Shown piece after piece: positions 6,826 to 13,808 of a stretch of 36,245 nt of DNA (positions are counted from its first letter, which is position 1; each line of letters starts with the position of its first letter). Position numbers and translations under genes: made by a program. Below the pieces are notes generated by a model. The model made no database searches, was not told the origin of the DNA, and saw only the letters and a list, made by a program, of their open reading frames with translations. The stretch comes from Nocardia amamiensis NBRC 102102. Its GTDB lineage: Bacteria > Actinomycetota > Actinomycetes > Mycobacteriales > Mycobacteriaceae. The stretch is taken from NCBI RefSeq assembly GCF_001612745.1, contig NZ_BDBA01000129.1:1-36245 (forward strand). Reading direction: 5' to 3'.

Positions 6826-7245
6826 ATGCCGGCTCCACGATGGATCGCCCGAGCCAACAAGATCGGGCTCAATCGAGTCACCAAGTTCATCGCCCCGTGG
6901 GCACCGGGGTGGGCGGTGGTGATCCACCGCGGGCGCAAGTCGGGCAAAATCTTCCGGACACCGCTGTGGGCATTCCGCCGCGGAGATGGCTACGTGATTG
7001 CACTGACGTACGGCTCGAACGCAGACTGGGTGCGCAATGTTCTCACCGCTGACGGCTGCGAACTACAAACCAGACGCAGGCACTACGAGGTCGGCACGCC
7101 CCGCGTCTACCGGGACCAGAACGCCACCGACATGCCCGAGTTCATCCGCTTCATGCTCCGCAAGGTGATCAAAGCTCCCGAGTTCCTCAGCGTCGAGGTG
7201 ATGCGAGAACTGGATACACCGACACTCCCATCCATCCGCCGCTGA
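6826..7245 (+). CDS. Nitroreductase-family deazaflavin (F420)-dependent oxidoreductase
   Basis: 139 residues, matching the small split-barrel DDN-like proteins of mycobacteria and nocardiae, which use the deazaflavin cofactor F420H2. Diagnostic segments are GWAVVIHRGRKSGKIFRTPLW (about 28-48) and VIALTYGSNADWVRNVLTADGC (about 57-78), typical of the cofactor-binding strand and loop. The ATG at 6826 was chosen because GAGGAG lies seven bases before it. The substrate is unknown; relatives reduce quinones, nitroimidazoles or aflatoxins. It is divergent from a tetR gene, so induction by a small molecule is plausible. Confidence 0.88.
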   Translation: MPAPRWIARANKIGLNRVTKFIAPWAPGWAVVIHRGRKSGKIFRTPLWAFRRGDGYVIALTYGSNADWVRNVLTADGCELQTRRRHYEVGTPRVYRDQNATDMPEFIRFMLRKVIKAPEFLSVEVMRELDTPTLPSIRR

Positions 7246-7264
7246 ACTCCAAGCTTTCGTCCAC

Positions 7265-7364
7265 GTCCGGACACCATCGGGCAGCCTTCGTCGCTTCGAG
7301 CGATCCGATAGCCGTTTGTGGAACGTCGCCCAAAGTCGCGGCGCTGGCGTGGCGTCCGGCAGCT
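7265..7364. repeat. Intergenic dispersed repeat, copy B
   Basis: Second copy of the repeat at 5967-6075, same orientation, about 1.3 kb away. The 19-base core is at 7285-7303 and the shared tail TGGCGTGGCGTCCG-CAGCT is at 7345-7364. It lies in the 196-base gap between the deazaflavin gene and the DUF2332 gene; nothing else is seen in that gap. Confidence 0.7.
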
Positions 7365-7441
7365 CGGCGCCGGCAGTGGCAGGCAGGGCCAAAGCCATAC
7401 CGGCGCTATGGGAACCCGTCACACCGAGGTATGACTAGATC

Positions 7442-8443
7442 GTGGAGACCGCTGACCGGTATCGAAGGTTCGCCGAACTAGAGGTCGGCGGCTACTCAGC
7501 GTGCTACCGGGAATGGGGTCTCGGCATCGCGGCTGATACCACTGTCCTGGCTTTGATCGATCAGCTGCCGCCGGCCAAACGGCAACCGAACCTGGTTCTC
7601 GCAGCCGCACGGTTCCGTGGCGCCGCCGAGGGGCCATATTCGCACTTCCGTGAATGGCTGGTCACACACTGGGCCCAGGTCTACGAGGTGGCCCTGACCC
7701 ACAGCACGCAAACCAACGAGGCCGGTCGCATGGCCGTGCTTTTGCCGATCTTGGCCCGTCTTCCCGGCCCGCTGACATTGATCGAAGTCGGTGCCTCCGC
7801 CGGCCTGTGCTTGTATCCCGACCGGTTCAGCTACCGGTATGACAGCGGGCCCATCCTGCATCCGGCCGACGGCCCGTCGCCGGTTGAGCTCAACTGTGTC
7901 ACTACGGGCGGGGTTCCATTGCCGGACGCCCTGCCGACAGTCGTCCAGCGCTTGGGTGTGGACCTGAATCCCTTACGCGTCACTGACGATGACGACCTGC
8001 GCTGGCTCGAAACCCTGATTTGGCCGGGGCAGGACGATCGCCTGCGCCGCCTGCGGGCGGCGGCGAGTATTGCCAGAACATCTCCACCCGTCCTGGTCGC
8101 GGGCGATTTGAACGCCAGGATCGCGGATCTGGTTCACGCGGCACCAGCAGACTCCACAGTGGTCGTATTCCACGGTGCTGTGCTGACCTACCTCGAGCCA
8201 TCCTCCCGCATCCGATTCGAAGAAACCGTTCGTACTCTGCCGTGCCGCTGGATCTCCAACGAAGGCAGATCGGTACTGCCGTCGAGCGGGCATGACTTGC
8301 CCATGCCCGTTCAACGCGATACCGCGCAGTTCGTGCTGGCACTCGACGGGGTGCCTCTGGCCTACACGAGCCCACACGGCCAGACTCTGGACTGGTTCGC
8401 ACACAGTCGATCTGATTGCCGCGCAATCGGGCCGAAAGAATAA
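7442..8443 (+). CDS. DUF2332 family protein, methyltransferase-like fold
   Basis: 333 residues. The family has no established function. Segment LTLIEVGASAGLCLYPDRF (about 118-136) resembles the glycine-rich SAM-binding loop of class I methyltransferases. A later VVVFHGAVLTYLEP (about 239-252) fits the strand following it. The N-terminus, YRRFAELEVGGYSACYREW, is typical of the family. The GTG at 7442 is the only start giving the full domain; the GAGG upstream is rather distant (12 bases). It ends facing an orphan gene on the opposite strand. Function is unknown; an enzymatic methyl transfer is only a fold-based guess. Confidence 0.8.
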   Translation: METADRYRRFAELEVGGYSACYREWGLGIAADTTVLALIDQLPPAKRQPNLVLAAARFRGAAEGPYSHFREWLVTHWAQVYEVALTHSTQTNEAGRMAVLLPILARLPGPLTLIEVGASAGLCLYPDRFSYRYDSGPILHPADGPSPVELNCVTTGGVPLPDALPTVVQRLGVDLNPLRVTDDDDLRWLETLIWPGQDDRLRRLRAAASIARTSPPVLVAGDLNARIADLVHAAPADSTVVVFHGAVLTYLEPSSRIRFEETVRTLPCRWISNEGRSVLPSSGHDLPMPVQRDTAQFVLALDGVPLAYTSPHGQTLDWFAHSRSDCRAIGPKE

Positions 8444-8483
8444 CGTGATGGCCGACATCTCGACGGCTACCCGGGATCGGTAG

Positions 8484-8501
8484 CTTCCGGAGAATCGGAA
8501 G
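8484..8501. terminator. Hairpin between convergent genes
   Basis: CTTCCG (8484-8489) pairs with CGGAAG (8496-8501) around GAGAAT, in the 83-base gap between the DUF2332 gene (+) and the orphan gene (-). No U-run is present. Confidence 0.35.
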
Positions 8502-8526
8502 ATCCGTTGGGGGTCATCCGATGGGT

Positions 8527-9021
8527 TCACGACTTGGGATACACGACCTTGCGATGGGCGTATTCGCAAGCGCATGGAGGCTCACCGTCGAATCCGTCGA
8601 ACTCTTCCGCGAGATGGACGATCACGCGGGCGCCATCGGATCGGGTGAGTGTCCACAACCACGGCTGCGGCTCGTCGCCGAAGCTGCACAGGATGTCGCA
8701 GCCGATCTGTGCTGCGAGCAGGACGACGAATCCTTGGCTGTCCGGCGCATCCGGTCCGGATAGTGGCGGATCGGCACTGAGCGAGAACGCAGCCGCGAAG
8801 TCTCCACCGACCGGCCGATATGTGCAGAAGACCGGGAACGGCCCATCCCGGTGGAAATCCTGGAGTGCCTCATCTGCAAGGTCGTCGCTGCTGACGAAGA
8901 TGTCCGACTCCGGGAGTTCGAAGCATCTCCACAGAAAGGCGCGCAGTTCCATCGTGTCGAGAGGACAAGTGCACAGCCCGTCACACGCGATCACTCGACG
9001 AGCGTACTCGGCTGACACCAT
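8527..9021 (-). CDS. Hypothetical acidic protein, unrecognised family
   Basis: 164 residues, no recognised domain. It is acidic (stretches SDIFVSSDDLADEA and LAEEFDGFDG) with several Cys residues, including a CxxxCxC cluster near residues 13-19. There is no signal peptide or membrane helix. An in-frame ATG at 8952, giving 141 residues, is a reasonable alternative start. At the longer start a 6-bp hairpin (9022-9037) sits directly before the ATG and contains GGAG. Neighbours on both sides are on the other strand, so it is a single-gene unit. Small acidic orphans like this can be immunity or inhibitor proteins, but no partner is visible. Confidence 0.6.
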   Translation of the reverse strand: MVSAEYARRVIACDGLCTCPLDTMELRAFLWRCFELPESDIFVSSDDLADEALQDFHRDGPFPVFCTYRPVGGDFAAAFSLSADPPLSGPDAPDSQGFVVLLAAQIGCDILCSFGDEPQPWLWTLTRSDGARVIVHLAEEFDGFDGEPPCACEYAHRKVVYPKS

Positions 9022-9113
9022 ACGGAGCCCGCTCCGTCCGACCGAGCTCGTGTGGACTTCGCGGAGCCGAGGCCGCCCTGCGTCGGCGACGAGAGTGCGG
9101 AAGGATGACGCTC

Positions 9114-10373
9114 ATGGCGGCGCACGATGGGACCTTGCACCGCAGGCTCGGGCTCACCGATTCGGTGATCATCGGGCTCGGGGCGATGATCGGGGCGGGC
9201 ATCTTCGCGGCGTTGGCGCCTGCGGCCGCCTCGGCCGGGAGCTGGTTGCTGCTCGCGCTCGCGGTGGCGGCACTGCTCGCGTACTGCAATGCGATGTCGT
9301 CGGCGCGGCTGGCGGCGCGGTATCCGGTGTCCGGGGGAACGTACGTGTATGGGCGGGAGCGGCTCGGCCCGTTCTGGGGCTACCTCGCCGGGTGGGGATT
9401 CGTCGTGGGAAAGACTGCCTCATGCGCGGCGATGGCGTTGACGGTCGGTAGTTACGCCTGGCCTGAGCAGGCGCATGCGGTGGCGGTCGGCGCGGTGGTG
9501 GCGATCACCGCGATCAACTACACCGGGGTGCAGAAATCGGCGTTGGCCACCAGGGTGCTCGTCGCGGTGGTGCTCGCGGTGCTCGCGGTGGTGGTCGTCG
9601 CCGGGTTCTTCGGAACGCACTCAGCGGCAACGGCCTTGCCCAACCGGATCGGTCCGCGCGACGTTCTCACGGCGGCCGGTCTGCTGTTCTTCGCCTTCGC
9701 GGGATACGCCCGCATCGCCACCCTCGGCGAGGAGGTGCGCGAGCCGGAGCGGACCATTCCGCGCGCTGTCCTGATCGCGCTCGGACTCGCTCTCGCGGTC
9801 TACGCACTGGTGGCGGTCGCGGCGCTGAGTGTGCTCGGGTCCGCCGGACTGGCTCAGGCGACCGACCCGCTGGCGCGAGTGGTCACCGCGGCGGGTGTCC
9901 CGGCGGCCGCGCCGGTGGTGCGTATCGGCGCGGTGCTCGCAGCAGCCGGATCGCTGCTGGCGTTGATCCTCGGTGTTTCTCGCACGGTGCTCGCCATGGC
10001 GCGGGATCGCCATCTGCCGGGTGCGCTGGCCGCGGTGCATCCGCGCTTCGGAGTGCCGCATCGTGCGGAGCTCGTGGTCGGCGCGGTCGTCGCGGTGGTC
10101 GCCGCGATCTTCGATCTGCGTGCGGCGATCGGGTTCTCCTCGTTCACGGTCCTCGGCTACTACCTGATCGCAAATATCTCCGCCGCGACCCTGACGGTCG
10201 ACGAGAACCGCCCGCCCCGCTGGATTCCCGTCGTCGGCGCGGCGGGTTGCGTCATCGTCGGATTCTCGTTGCCCTTTGGCTCCATCCTGGCCGGACTCGG
10301 CACACTCGCCCTCGGCGCGGCGCTGTACACGCTGCGTGCCGGGTCCCGTTCGCAGGGACCAGGAAGCGTGTGA
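9114..10373 (+). CDS. APC-superfamily amino acid permease
   Basis: 419 residues with about 12 hydrophobic helices, as expected for amino acid/polyamine/cation (APC) carriers. Helix 1 carries the substrate-binding motif IIGLGAMIGAGIFAAL (about 17-32), and the conserved YPVSGGTYVYGRERLG follows at about 70-85. Helix 6 contains FFAFAGYARIATLGEEVREPERTIP, the family's sodium/substrate-site region. The ATG at 9114 was preferred over 9105 because GGAAGG is nine bases before it but abuts the earlier one. Substrate is probably an amino acid and cannot be specified. The stop overlaps a possible 34-residue frame (GTGTGA). Confidence 0.9.
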   Translation: MAAHDGTLHRRLGLTDSVIIGLGAMIGAGIFAALAPAAASAGSWLLLALAVAALLAYCNAMSSARLAARYPVSGGTYVYGRERLGPFWGYLAGWGFVVGKTASCAAMALTVGSYAWPEQAHAVAVGAVVAITAINYTGVQKSALATRVLVAVVLAVLAVVVVAGFFGTHSAATALPNRIGPRDVLTAAGLLFFAFAGYARIATLGEEVREPERTIPRAVLIALGLALAVYALVAVAALSVLGSAGLAQATDPLARVVTAAGVPAAAPVVRIGAVLAAAGSLLALILGVSRTVLAMARDRHLPGALAAVHPRFGVPHRAELVVGAVVAVVAAIFDLRAAIGFSSFTVLGYYLIANISAATLTVDENRPPRWIPVVGAAGCVIVGFSLPFGSILAGLGTLALGAALYTLRAGSRSQGPGSV

Positions 10374-10474
10374 CCGCGCTGCGGCAGTGGGCACGCCGAG
10401 TCGCCGAGTTGCTGCGGCAGGAACGACCGGTACTCGTGGATCTCACCGGCTCGGTGGGCGGCACCGCCGGATAG
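10370..10474 (+). CDS. Possible 34-residue coupled ORF after the permease
   Basis: A GTG overlaps the permease stop (GTGTGA), the arrangement of translationally coupled genes. The frame runs 34 codons with about 80% G or C at third positions and reads like a short amphipathic helix (ALRQWARRVAELLRQERP). It has no recognised family and no ribosome site of its own. It may be real or chance. If it is not a gene, the 321 bases from 10374 to the serine hydrolase start hold only the promoter described next; nothing else is seen in 10475-10680. Confidence 0.25.
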   Translation: MTALRQWARRVAELLRQERPVLVDLTGSVGGTAG

Positions 10475-10681
10475 CTCGACATCATGGCCGCCACCGCCGC
10501 GGACGTCCCCCGCTGCGGCGCTGCTGATCCGCCCGGACGGGTTATGTCGATGGGGCCACGACGGGTCTCGTCGCGGCACCGACCCGCTGCTCGATTCGGC
10601 ACAGCCCCCGATAACTGGCAGAGATGATCGCGAGGTTGACGATGGCCCGCCTGTTGAGCGTGCGATGACGCCCGGGAGCGC

Positions 10682-10687
10682 TAGCCT
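10682..10687 (+). promoter_or_regulatory. -10 box for a leaderless serine-hydrolase transcript
   Basis: TAGCCT ends seven bases before the ATG at 10695, the spacing of leaderless actinobacterial genes. A good -35 is not evident (TTGAGC at 10655-10660 is 21 bases away). Confidence 0.45.
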
Positions 10688-10694
10688 CTTGCAC

Positions 10695-12044
10695 ATGGGG
10701 CGTTTCGGTGGATTCCTGGCGGGGCTCGTTGCGGTTTCGCTGGTGGCGGGCAATCTGCTCGCCGGGAGCGCGCATGCCGCGCCCGGCGATCAGGTGCGGT
10801 GCGCCGTCACGTCGGGCCGTGACCTGGAGCGGGCGGCGCCGGAGCAGGTCGGGTTGGATTCCGGGCGGCTGCACGAAGCGCTGCGCTTCGCCTCCGGGCG
10901 AAACCGATTCAACGTGCAGGTGTTCCGGCACAACTGCCTGATCGGCGAGGGGCTGACGAACCATCAGACCGACAACGTCGCGTGGAACATCTGGAGCTCG
11001 ACCAAGAGCATCGTCTCCGTGCTCGCCGGAATCGCCTGGGACCAAGGCACACTCGAACTCGACGCACCGATCGACCGGTATCTGCCCGCCGGGCTCGGCG
11101 GTCCCGCGCACCGGTCGATCACCGTGGAGGATTTGCTCACCGAGACGTCGGGCATGCGAGTCGGGGTGGTGACCGAGGGCATCACCGGCGTGATCCCGAT
11201 CGATCCGAACAGCGCGGTGCAGGCGCTCGGTGTGCCGCTGGACAATCCGCCGGGCACGGTCTTCACCTACAGCCAGCGCAATGTCGACCTTCTGGCTTAC
11301 GTGATCGAGCTCGCTGTGGGTGAACCACTGCAACAGTTCGCGCAGCGTGAATTGTTCGATCCGCTCGGCATTCAGCGCGGCGACTACTACTGGGCCCGCG
11401 ACCGGTCCGGACACACCTACGGCTACGCACACCTGATGATTCCGCCGAAGGATTTCGCCAAGCTCGGCCTGCTGGTGAGCAACAACGGACAGTGGGGCGG
11501 CCAGCGGATCGTCTCCGCCGAATACCTGCGGAAAGCGCGCACACCCTCGCCCACGAACCGGTGCTACGGATACCTGTTCTGGCTCGGGCCCGGGTGCGCC
11601 GAGACCGCGGATTTCCTGCCCCGCGACGTCTACCTGATGGCGGGTCTCGGAATGCAGAACGTCTTCATCATTCCGAGTCTGGATCTCACCGTGGTGTGGA
11701 CCGGCGTCTTCGGAAACGTCAGCAGCCAGGGAGTGAGCGGGGTCATCCAGAACACCCAGGAACTGCCCTACGAATTCTTCCGCAAAGTATTCGACGCGTT
11801 CGACGAGCGGCCGGTCCCCGACCCCGGCCCCTACATCGAGCCACCGGTGCGGCTGGACCCCCGCCGTTTCGTCGACAACGACATCCTGATCGCGGTCTTC
11901 GGCATCGGGCCCGCCGCCTATCCAGGCTGCAACGTCTTCGCCTGCCTGAATTACCCGTTGGAGCCGCCATTCGCGGACACCCCGCCGGGCTGCGCCATCG
12001 TGGCCTGCCTCGGGCCGGACCCGCGCACTCCGGGCATCCGCTGA
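10695..12044 (+). CDS. Secreted beta-lactamase-fold serine hydrolase
   Basis: 449 residues. The signal peptide is clear: MGRFGG, a hydrophobic core LAGLVAVSLVAGNLLAG, then cleavage after AHA near residue 29. The catalytic SxxK is SSTK (Ser101-Lys104), with Tyr-Ser in TYSQRN as the second catalytic element. This is the class C beta-lactamase/DD-peptidase/esterase family (COG1680). The C-terminal 100 residues are Pro- and Cys-rich (GCNVFACLNYP, GCAIVACLGP), beyond the usual catalytic domain, and may form disulfides outside the cell. The ATG at 10695 was chosen over an upstream ATG at 10665 from the signal peptide and the leaderless -10. Real substrate is unknown. Confidence 0.88.
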   Translation: MGRFGGFLAGLVAVSLVAGNLLAGSAHAAPGDQVRCAVTSGRDLERAAPEQVGLDSGRLHEALRFASGRNRFNVQVFRHNCLIGEGLTNHQTDNVAWNIWSSTKSIVSVLAGIAWDQGTLELDAPIDRYLPAGLGGPAHRSITVEDLLTETSGMRVGVVTEGITGVIPIDPNSAVQALGVPLDNPPGTVFTYSQRNVDLLAYVIELAVGEPLQQFAQRELFDPLGIQRGDYYWARDRSGHTYGYAHLMIPPKDFAKLGLLVSNNGQWGGQRIVSAEYLRKARTPSPTNRCYGYLFWLGPGCAETADFLPRDVYLMAGLGMQNVFIIPSLDLTVVWTGVFGNVSSQGVSGVIQNTQELPYEFFRKVFDAFDERPVPDPGPYIEPPVRLDPRRFVDNDILIAVFGIGPAAYPGCNVFACLNYPLEPPFADTPPGCAIVACLGPDPRTPGIR

Positions 12045-12149
12045 GCGGGAAAAGCTCGGGCGCGTCCGTACCAAATAACGCCGCGGCGAAAGATCGAGGT
12101 CAGTTCGGCGCTCCCACAACTGGGCACACCTTACTTGTCGGGGAATTCG

Positions 12150-12163
12150 AGTCTTGGAAGACT
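12150..12163. promoter_or_regulatory. 14-bp inverted repeat upstream of a small peptide gene
   Basis: AGTCTT (12150-12155) and AAGACT (12158-12163) are perfect inverted arms around GG, 43 bases before the 23-residue gene at 12206. A possible operator or RNA stem. The rest of 12045-12205 shows nothing else. Confidence 0.3.
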
Positions 12164-12205
12164 TGCCGAGGTCGACGAAAGACGCCGCGTACGAAAGGAT
12201 CCCGA

Positions 12206-12277
12206 GTGCTCATCGAGGTTTTGCTGGGAATGCTGCACAACATTTTGACTACTGGAAAACCCTTCCTGGGCTCCTAA
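12206..12277 (+). CDS. 23-residue hydrophobic peptide
   Basis: A GTG start with a good ribosome site (GAAAGGA ending six bases before it). The peptide begins MLIEVLLGMLHNILTTGK and ends PFLGS: an amphipathic or membrane helix of about 15 residues, then a short polar tail. No family is recognised. The stop overlaps by four bases the 3' end of the convergent aminotransferase gene. It lies behind a 14-bp inverted repeat. It could be a small membrane peptide or the remnant of a longer gene; the strong ribosome site argues for translation. Confidence 0.4.
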   Translation: MLIEVLLGMLHNILTTGKPFLGS

Positions 12278-13200
12278 AGTTCGGCAGCGGACAAATTCGT
12301 GACCCATCCGTGCACCTCGTCGGTGCGCAGCGCGGCGTAATGGCGCTTGCGCAGCGCTTGCGAGATCGGCCCCGGTGCGCCGTCGGCGACCATGCGACCG
12401 TCTACCTCGACGACCGGGGCCGCGCCGGCTGAGGTTCCGGTGACGAAGACCTCGTCGGCGATGTACAGCTCGGTGAGGTCCACGGTGCGTTCGACCACCG
12501 GAATGCCGTCCTCGGCCGCCAGGGTAAGGACGGTCCTGCGGTTGATGCCGTCGAGGATGTCGCAGGACACGTCCGGGGTGATCAGCGTGCCGCCCCGGAC
12601 CAGGAAGATATTGGCCGCGCTGAGTTCGCAGACATGGCCGTTGCCGTCGAGGAAGACGCAGTCGTCGTAGCCGCTGTCGATCGCGTCCTGCTTGGCCAGG
12701 ACCGAATTCACATACGCGCCATTGACCTTGGCGCGGGAGGGGATGGCGTTGTCCGGAATCCGCCGCCACGGGCTGGACTTCAGCCGCATCCCGTCCTGCG
12801 GGACGATCGGCACCGCGTCGTAGACGAATATGCTCACCTGGATCGCGCAGCCGCGCACCCGAGTGCCCGGAATGGATTCGACCACGTGCACCGTCGCCCG
12901 CACGAAGACATCCTCGGCGGGGGCGTTCGCCGCGATCAGTTCCACGACGGCGGCGCGAAACCTGGCGAAATCCCACTCCACGGCGAACCGATCGATCCCG
13001 ATGATCTTGCACGACTCCTCGAGCCGCCGGAAATGATCATCCAGCCGAAATGCGGTCCGCGCCGCCCCTTCCACGTGCACCGGGAAGACGGTGTAGACGC
13101 TCAGTCCGTACAACACCGCGGACGATGCGACACCGACCACGGCCGCATCGGCCGCAACGATCCGGTCGCCGAGATACACGTGGGGATAAGGGTTAGCCAT
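12274..13200 (-). CDS. Class IV PLP aminotransferase, branched-chain aminotransferase-like
   Basis: 308 residues, fold-type IV PLP enzyme (IlvE/D-amino-acid aminotransferase/ADC-lyase family). The PLP lysine is Lys158 in SRAKVNGAYVNS. The cofactor-nitrogen Glu192 lies in CELSAANIF, and the phosphate-binding GTSAGAAPVVEVDGR segment is near the C-terminus. The VNGAYVNSVLAKQDAIDSGYDD region favours branched-chain transaminase activity, but it is not the long actinobacterial IlvE form (about 365 residues), so this is probably a paralogue. The start follows a TAGCCT -10 by six bases, implying a leaderless message. leuA is 13 kb away; no operon partner is seen. Confidence 0.85.
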   Translation of the reverse strand: MANPYPHVYLGDRIVAADAAVVGVASSAVLYGLSVYTVFPVHVEGAARTAFRLDDHFRRLEESCKIIGIDRFAVEWDFARFRAAVVELIAANAPAEDVFVRATVHVVESIPGTRVRGCAIQVSIFVYDAVPIVPQDGMRLKSSPWRRIPDNAIPSRAKVNGAYVNSVLAKQDAIDSGYDDCVFLDGNGHVCELSAANIFLVRGGTLITPDVSCDILDGINRRTVLTLAAEDGIPVVERTVDLTELYIADEVFVTGTSAGAAPVVEVDGRMVADGAPGPISQALRKRHYAALRTDEVHGWVTNLSAAEL

Positions 13201-13206
13201 CGCCGC

Positions 13207-13212
13207 AGGCTA
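13207..13212 (-). promoter_or_regulatory. -10 box for a leaderless aminotransferase transcript
   Basis: On the minus strand TAGCCT (13212-13207) is followed by exactly six bases and then the ATG (13200). The -35 region is weak. Confidence 0.5.
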
Positions 13213-13241
13213 ACAGCGCAACCACCGAGCAGGCGAACCTA

Positions 13242-13499
13242 TTATTCGTAGTGCTTGCCGACCTTGGCGATCCAGAGCGCATCATCCACCACTCGATAGA
13301 CGATGCGGTGTTCCTGCGTGATTCGACGGGACCAGTATCCCGCCAGGTCATGCTTCAACGGCTCGGGCTTGCCGATGCCTTCGAAAGGATCGGACAGAAT
13401 CGCCTTGATCAGCACGTTGACCTTCTTCAGCACAACACGGTCGCGCTGAAGCCACGCCGAGTATTCCTCCCATGCGGACTCGGAAAAGACGACTCTCAT
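13242..13499 (-). CDS. yoeB: YoeB-type mRNA-interferase toxin
   Basis: 85 residues, the same length class as Escherichia coli YoeB (RelE superfamily), a ribosome-dependent mRNA endonuclease. The E. coli catalytic residues as I recall them, Glu46, Arg65, His83 and Tyr84, all fall at the same numbers here (KPEPLKH, QEHRIVYR, GKHYE). The ATG overlaps the antitoxin stop as ATGA, so translation is coupled. The gene looks intact. In this family the toxin is held inactive by YefM and released when YefM is degraded. Confidence 0.95.
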   Translation of the reverse strand: MRVVFSESAWEEYSAWLQRDRVVLKKVNVLIKAILSDPFEGIGKPEPLKHDLAGYWSRRITQEHRIVYRVVDDALWIAKVGKHYE

Positions 13500-13744
13500 T
13501 CGATGAGGTCGCGTTCGATACCGCCACCGTTCTCGAGTTCCTGGATCGATCGACGTAGGCGCCCCCCATCGCGCCCGCTCAGCAACTCTACGGTCGTCAT
13601 CAGCGAGTCGTAGTCTGCCTTCGACATCAGCACAGCATTTCCCCCCTTCGCCACGATCTCGATCGTGTCGTGATCCTCATTGACCTTTTTGACCAGGGGA
13701 AACAGCTTCTTGCGTGCTTCGCTCACCGTAATCGCTGCAGCCAT
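13496..13744 (-). CDS. yefM: YefM-type antitoxin (Phd/YefM family)
   Basis: 82 residues. The N-terminal DNA-binding/dimerisation half is typical (ITVSEARKKLFPLVKKVNEDHDTIEIVAKGGNAVLMSKADYDSL, shown here by its start AAAITVSEARKKLFPLV and end AVLMSKADYDSL). The acidic C-terminus, ENGGGIERDLIE, is expected to wrap the toxin. GGGAGG four bases before the ATG is a strong ribosome site. The 34-bp inverted repeat just upstream is the probable autoregulatory operator. It sits 64 bases downstream of the asd stop on the same strand, so read-through from ask-asd is possible unless that repeat terminates it. Confidence 0.94.
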   Translation of the reverse strand: MAAAITVSEARKKLFPLVKKVNEDHDTIEIVAKGGNAVLMSKADYDSLMTTVELLSGRDGGRLRRSIQELENGGGIERDLIE

Positions 13745-13755
13745 GATGCCTCCCA

Positions 13756-13789
13756 AGCCCAGTCGTACCGGATATGGTACCACTGGGCT
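13756..13789. promoter_or_regulatory. 34-bp inverted repeat, yefM operator and/or asd terminator
   Basis: Left arm AGCCCAGT-C-GTACC (13756-13769) and right arm GGTAC-C-ACTGGGCT (13776-13789) match at 13 of 14 positions around GGATAT. It begins 12 bases upstream of the yefM start and ends 19 bases after the asd stop. It suits a YefM-YoeB autorepression site and could fold as a terminator for asd. Confidence 0.65.
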
Positions 13790-13808
13790 CGGGGGTGTCG
13801 CCAGAAAT

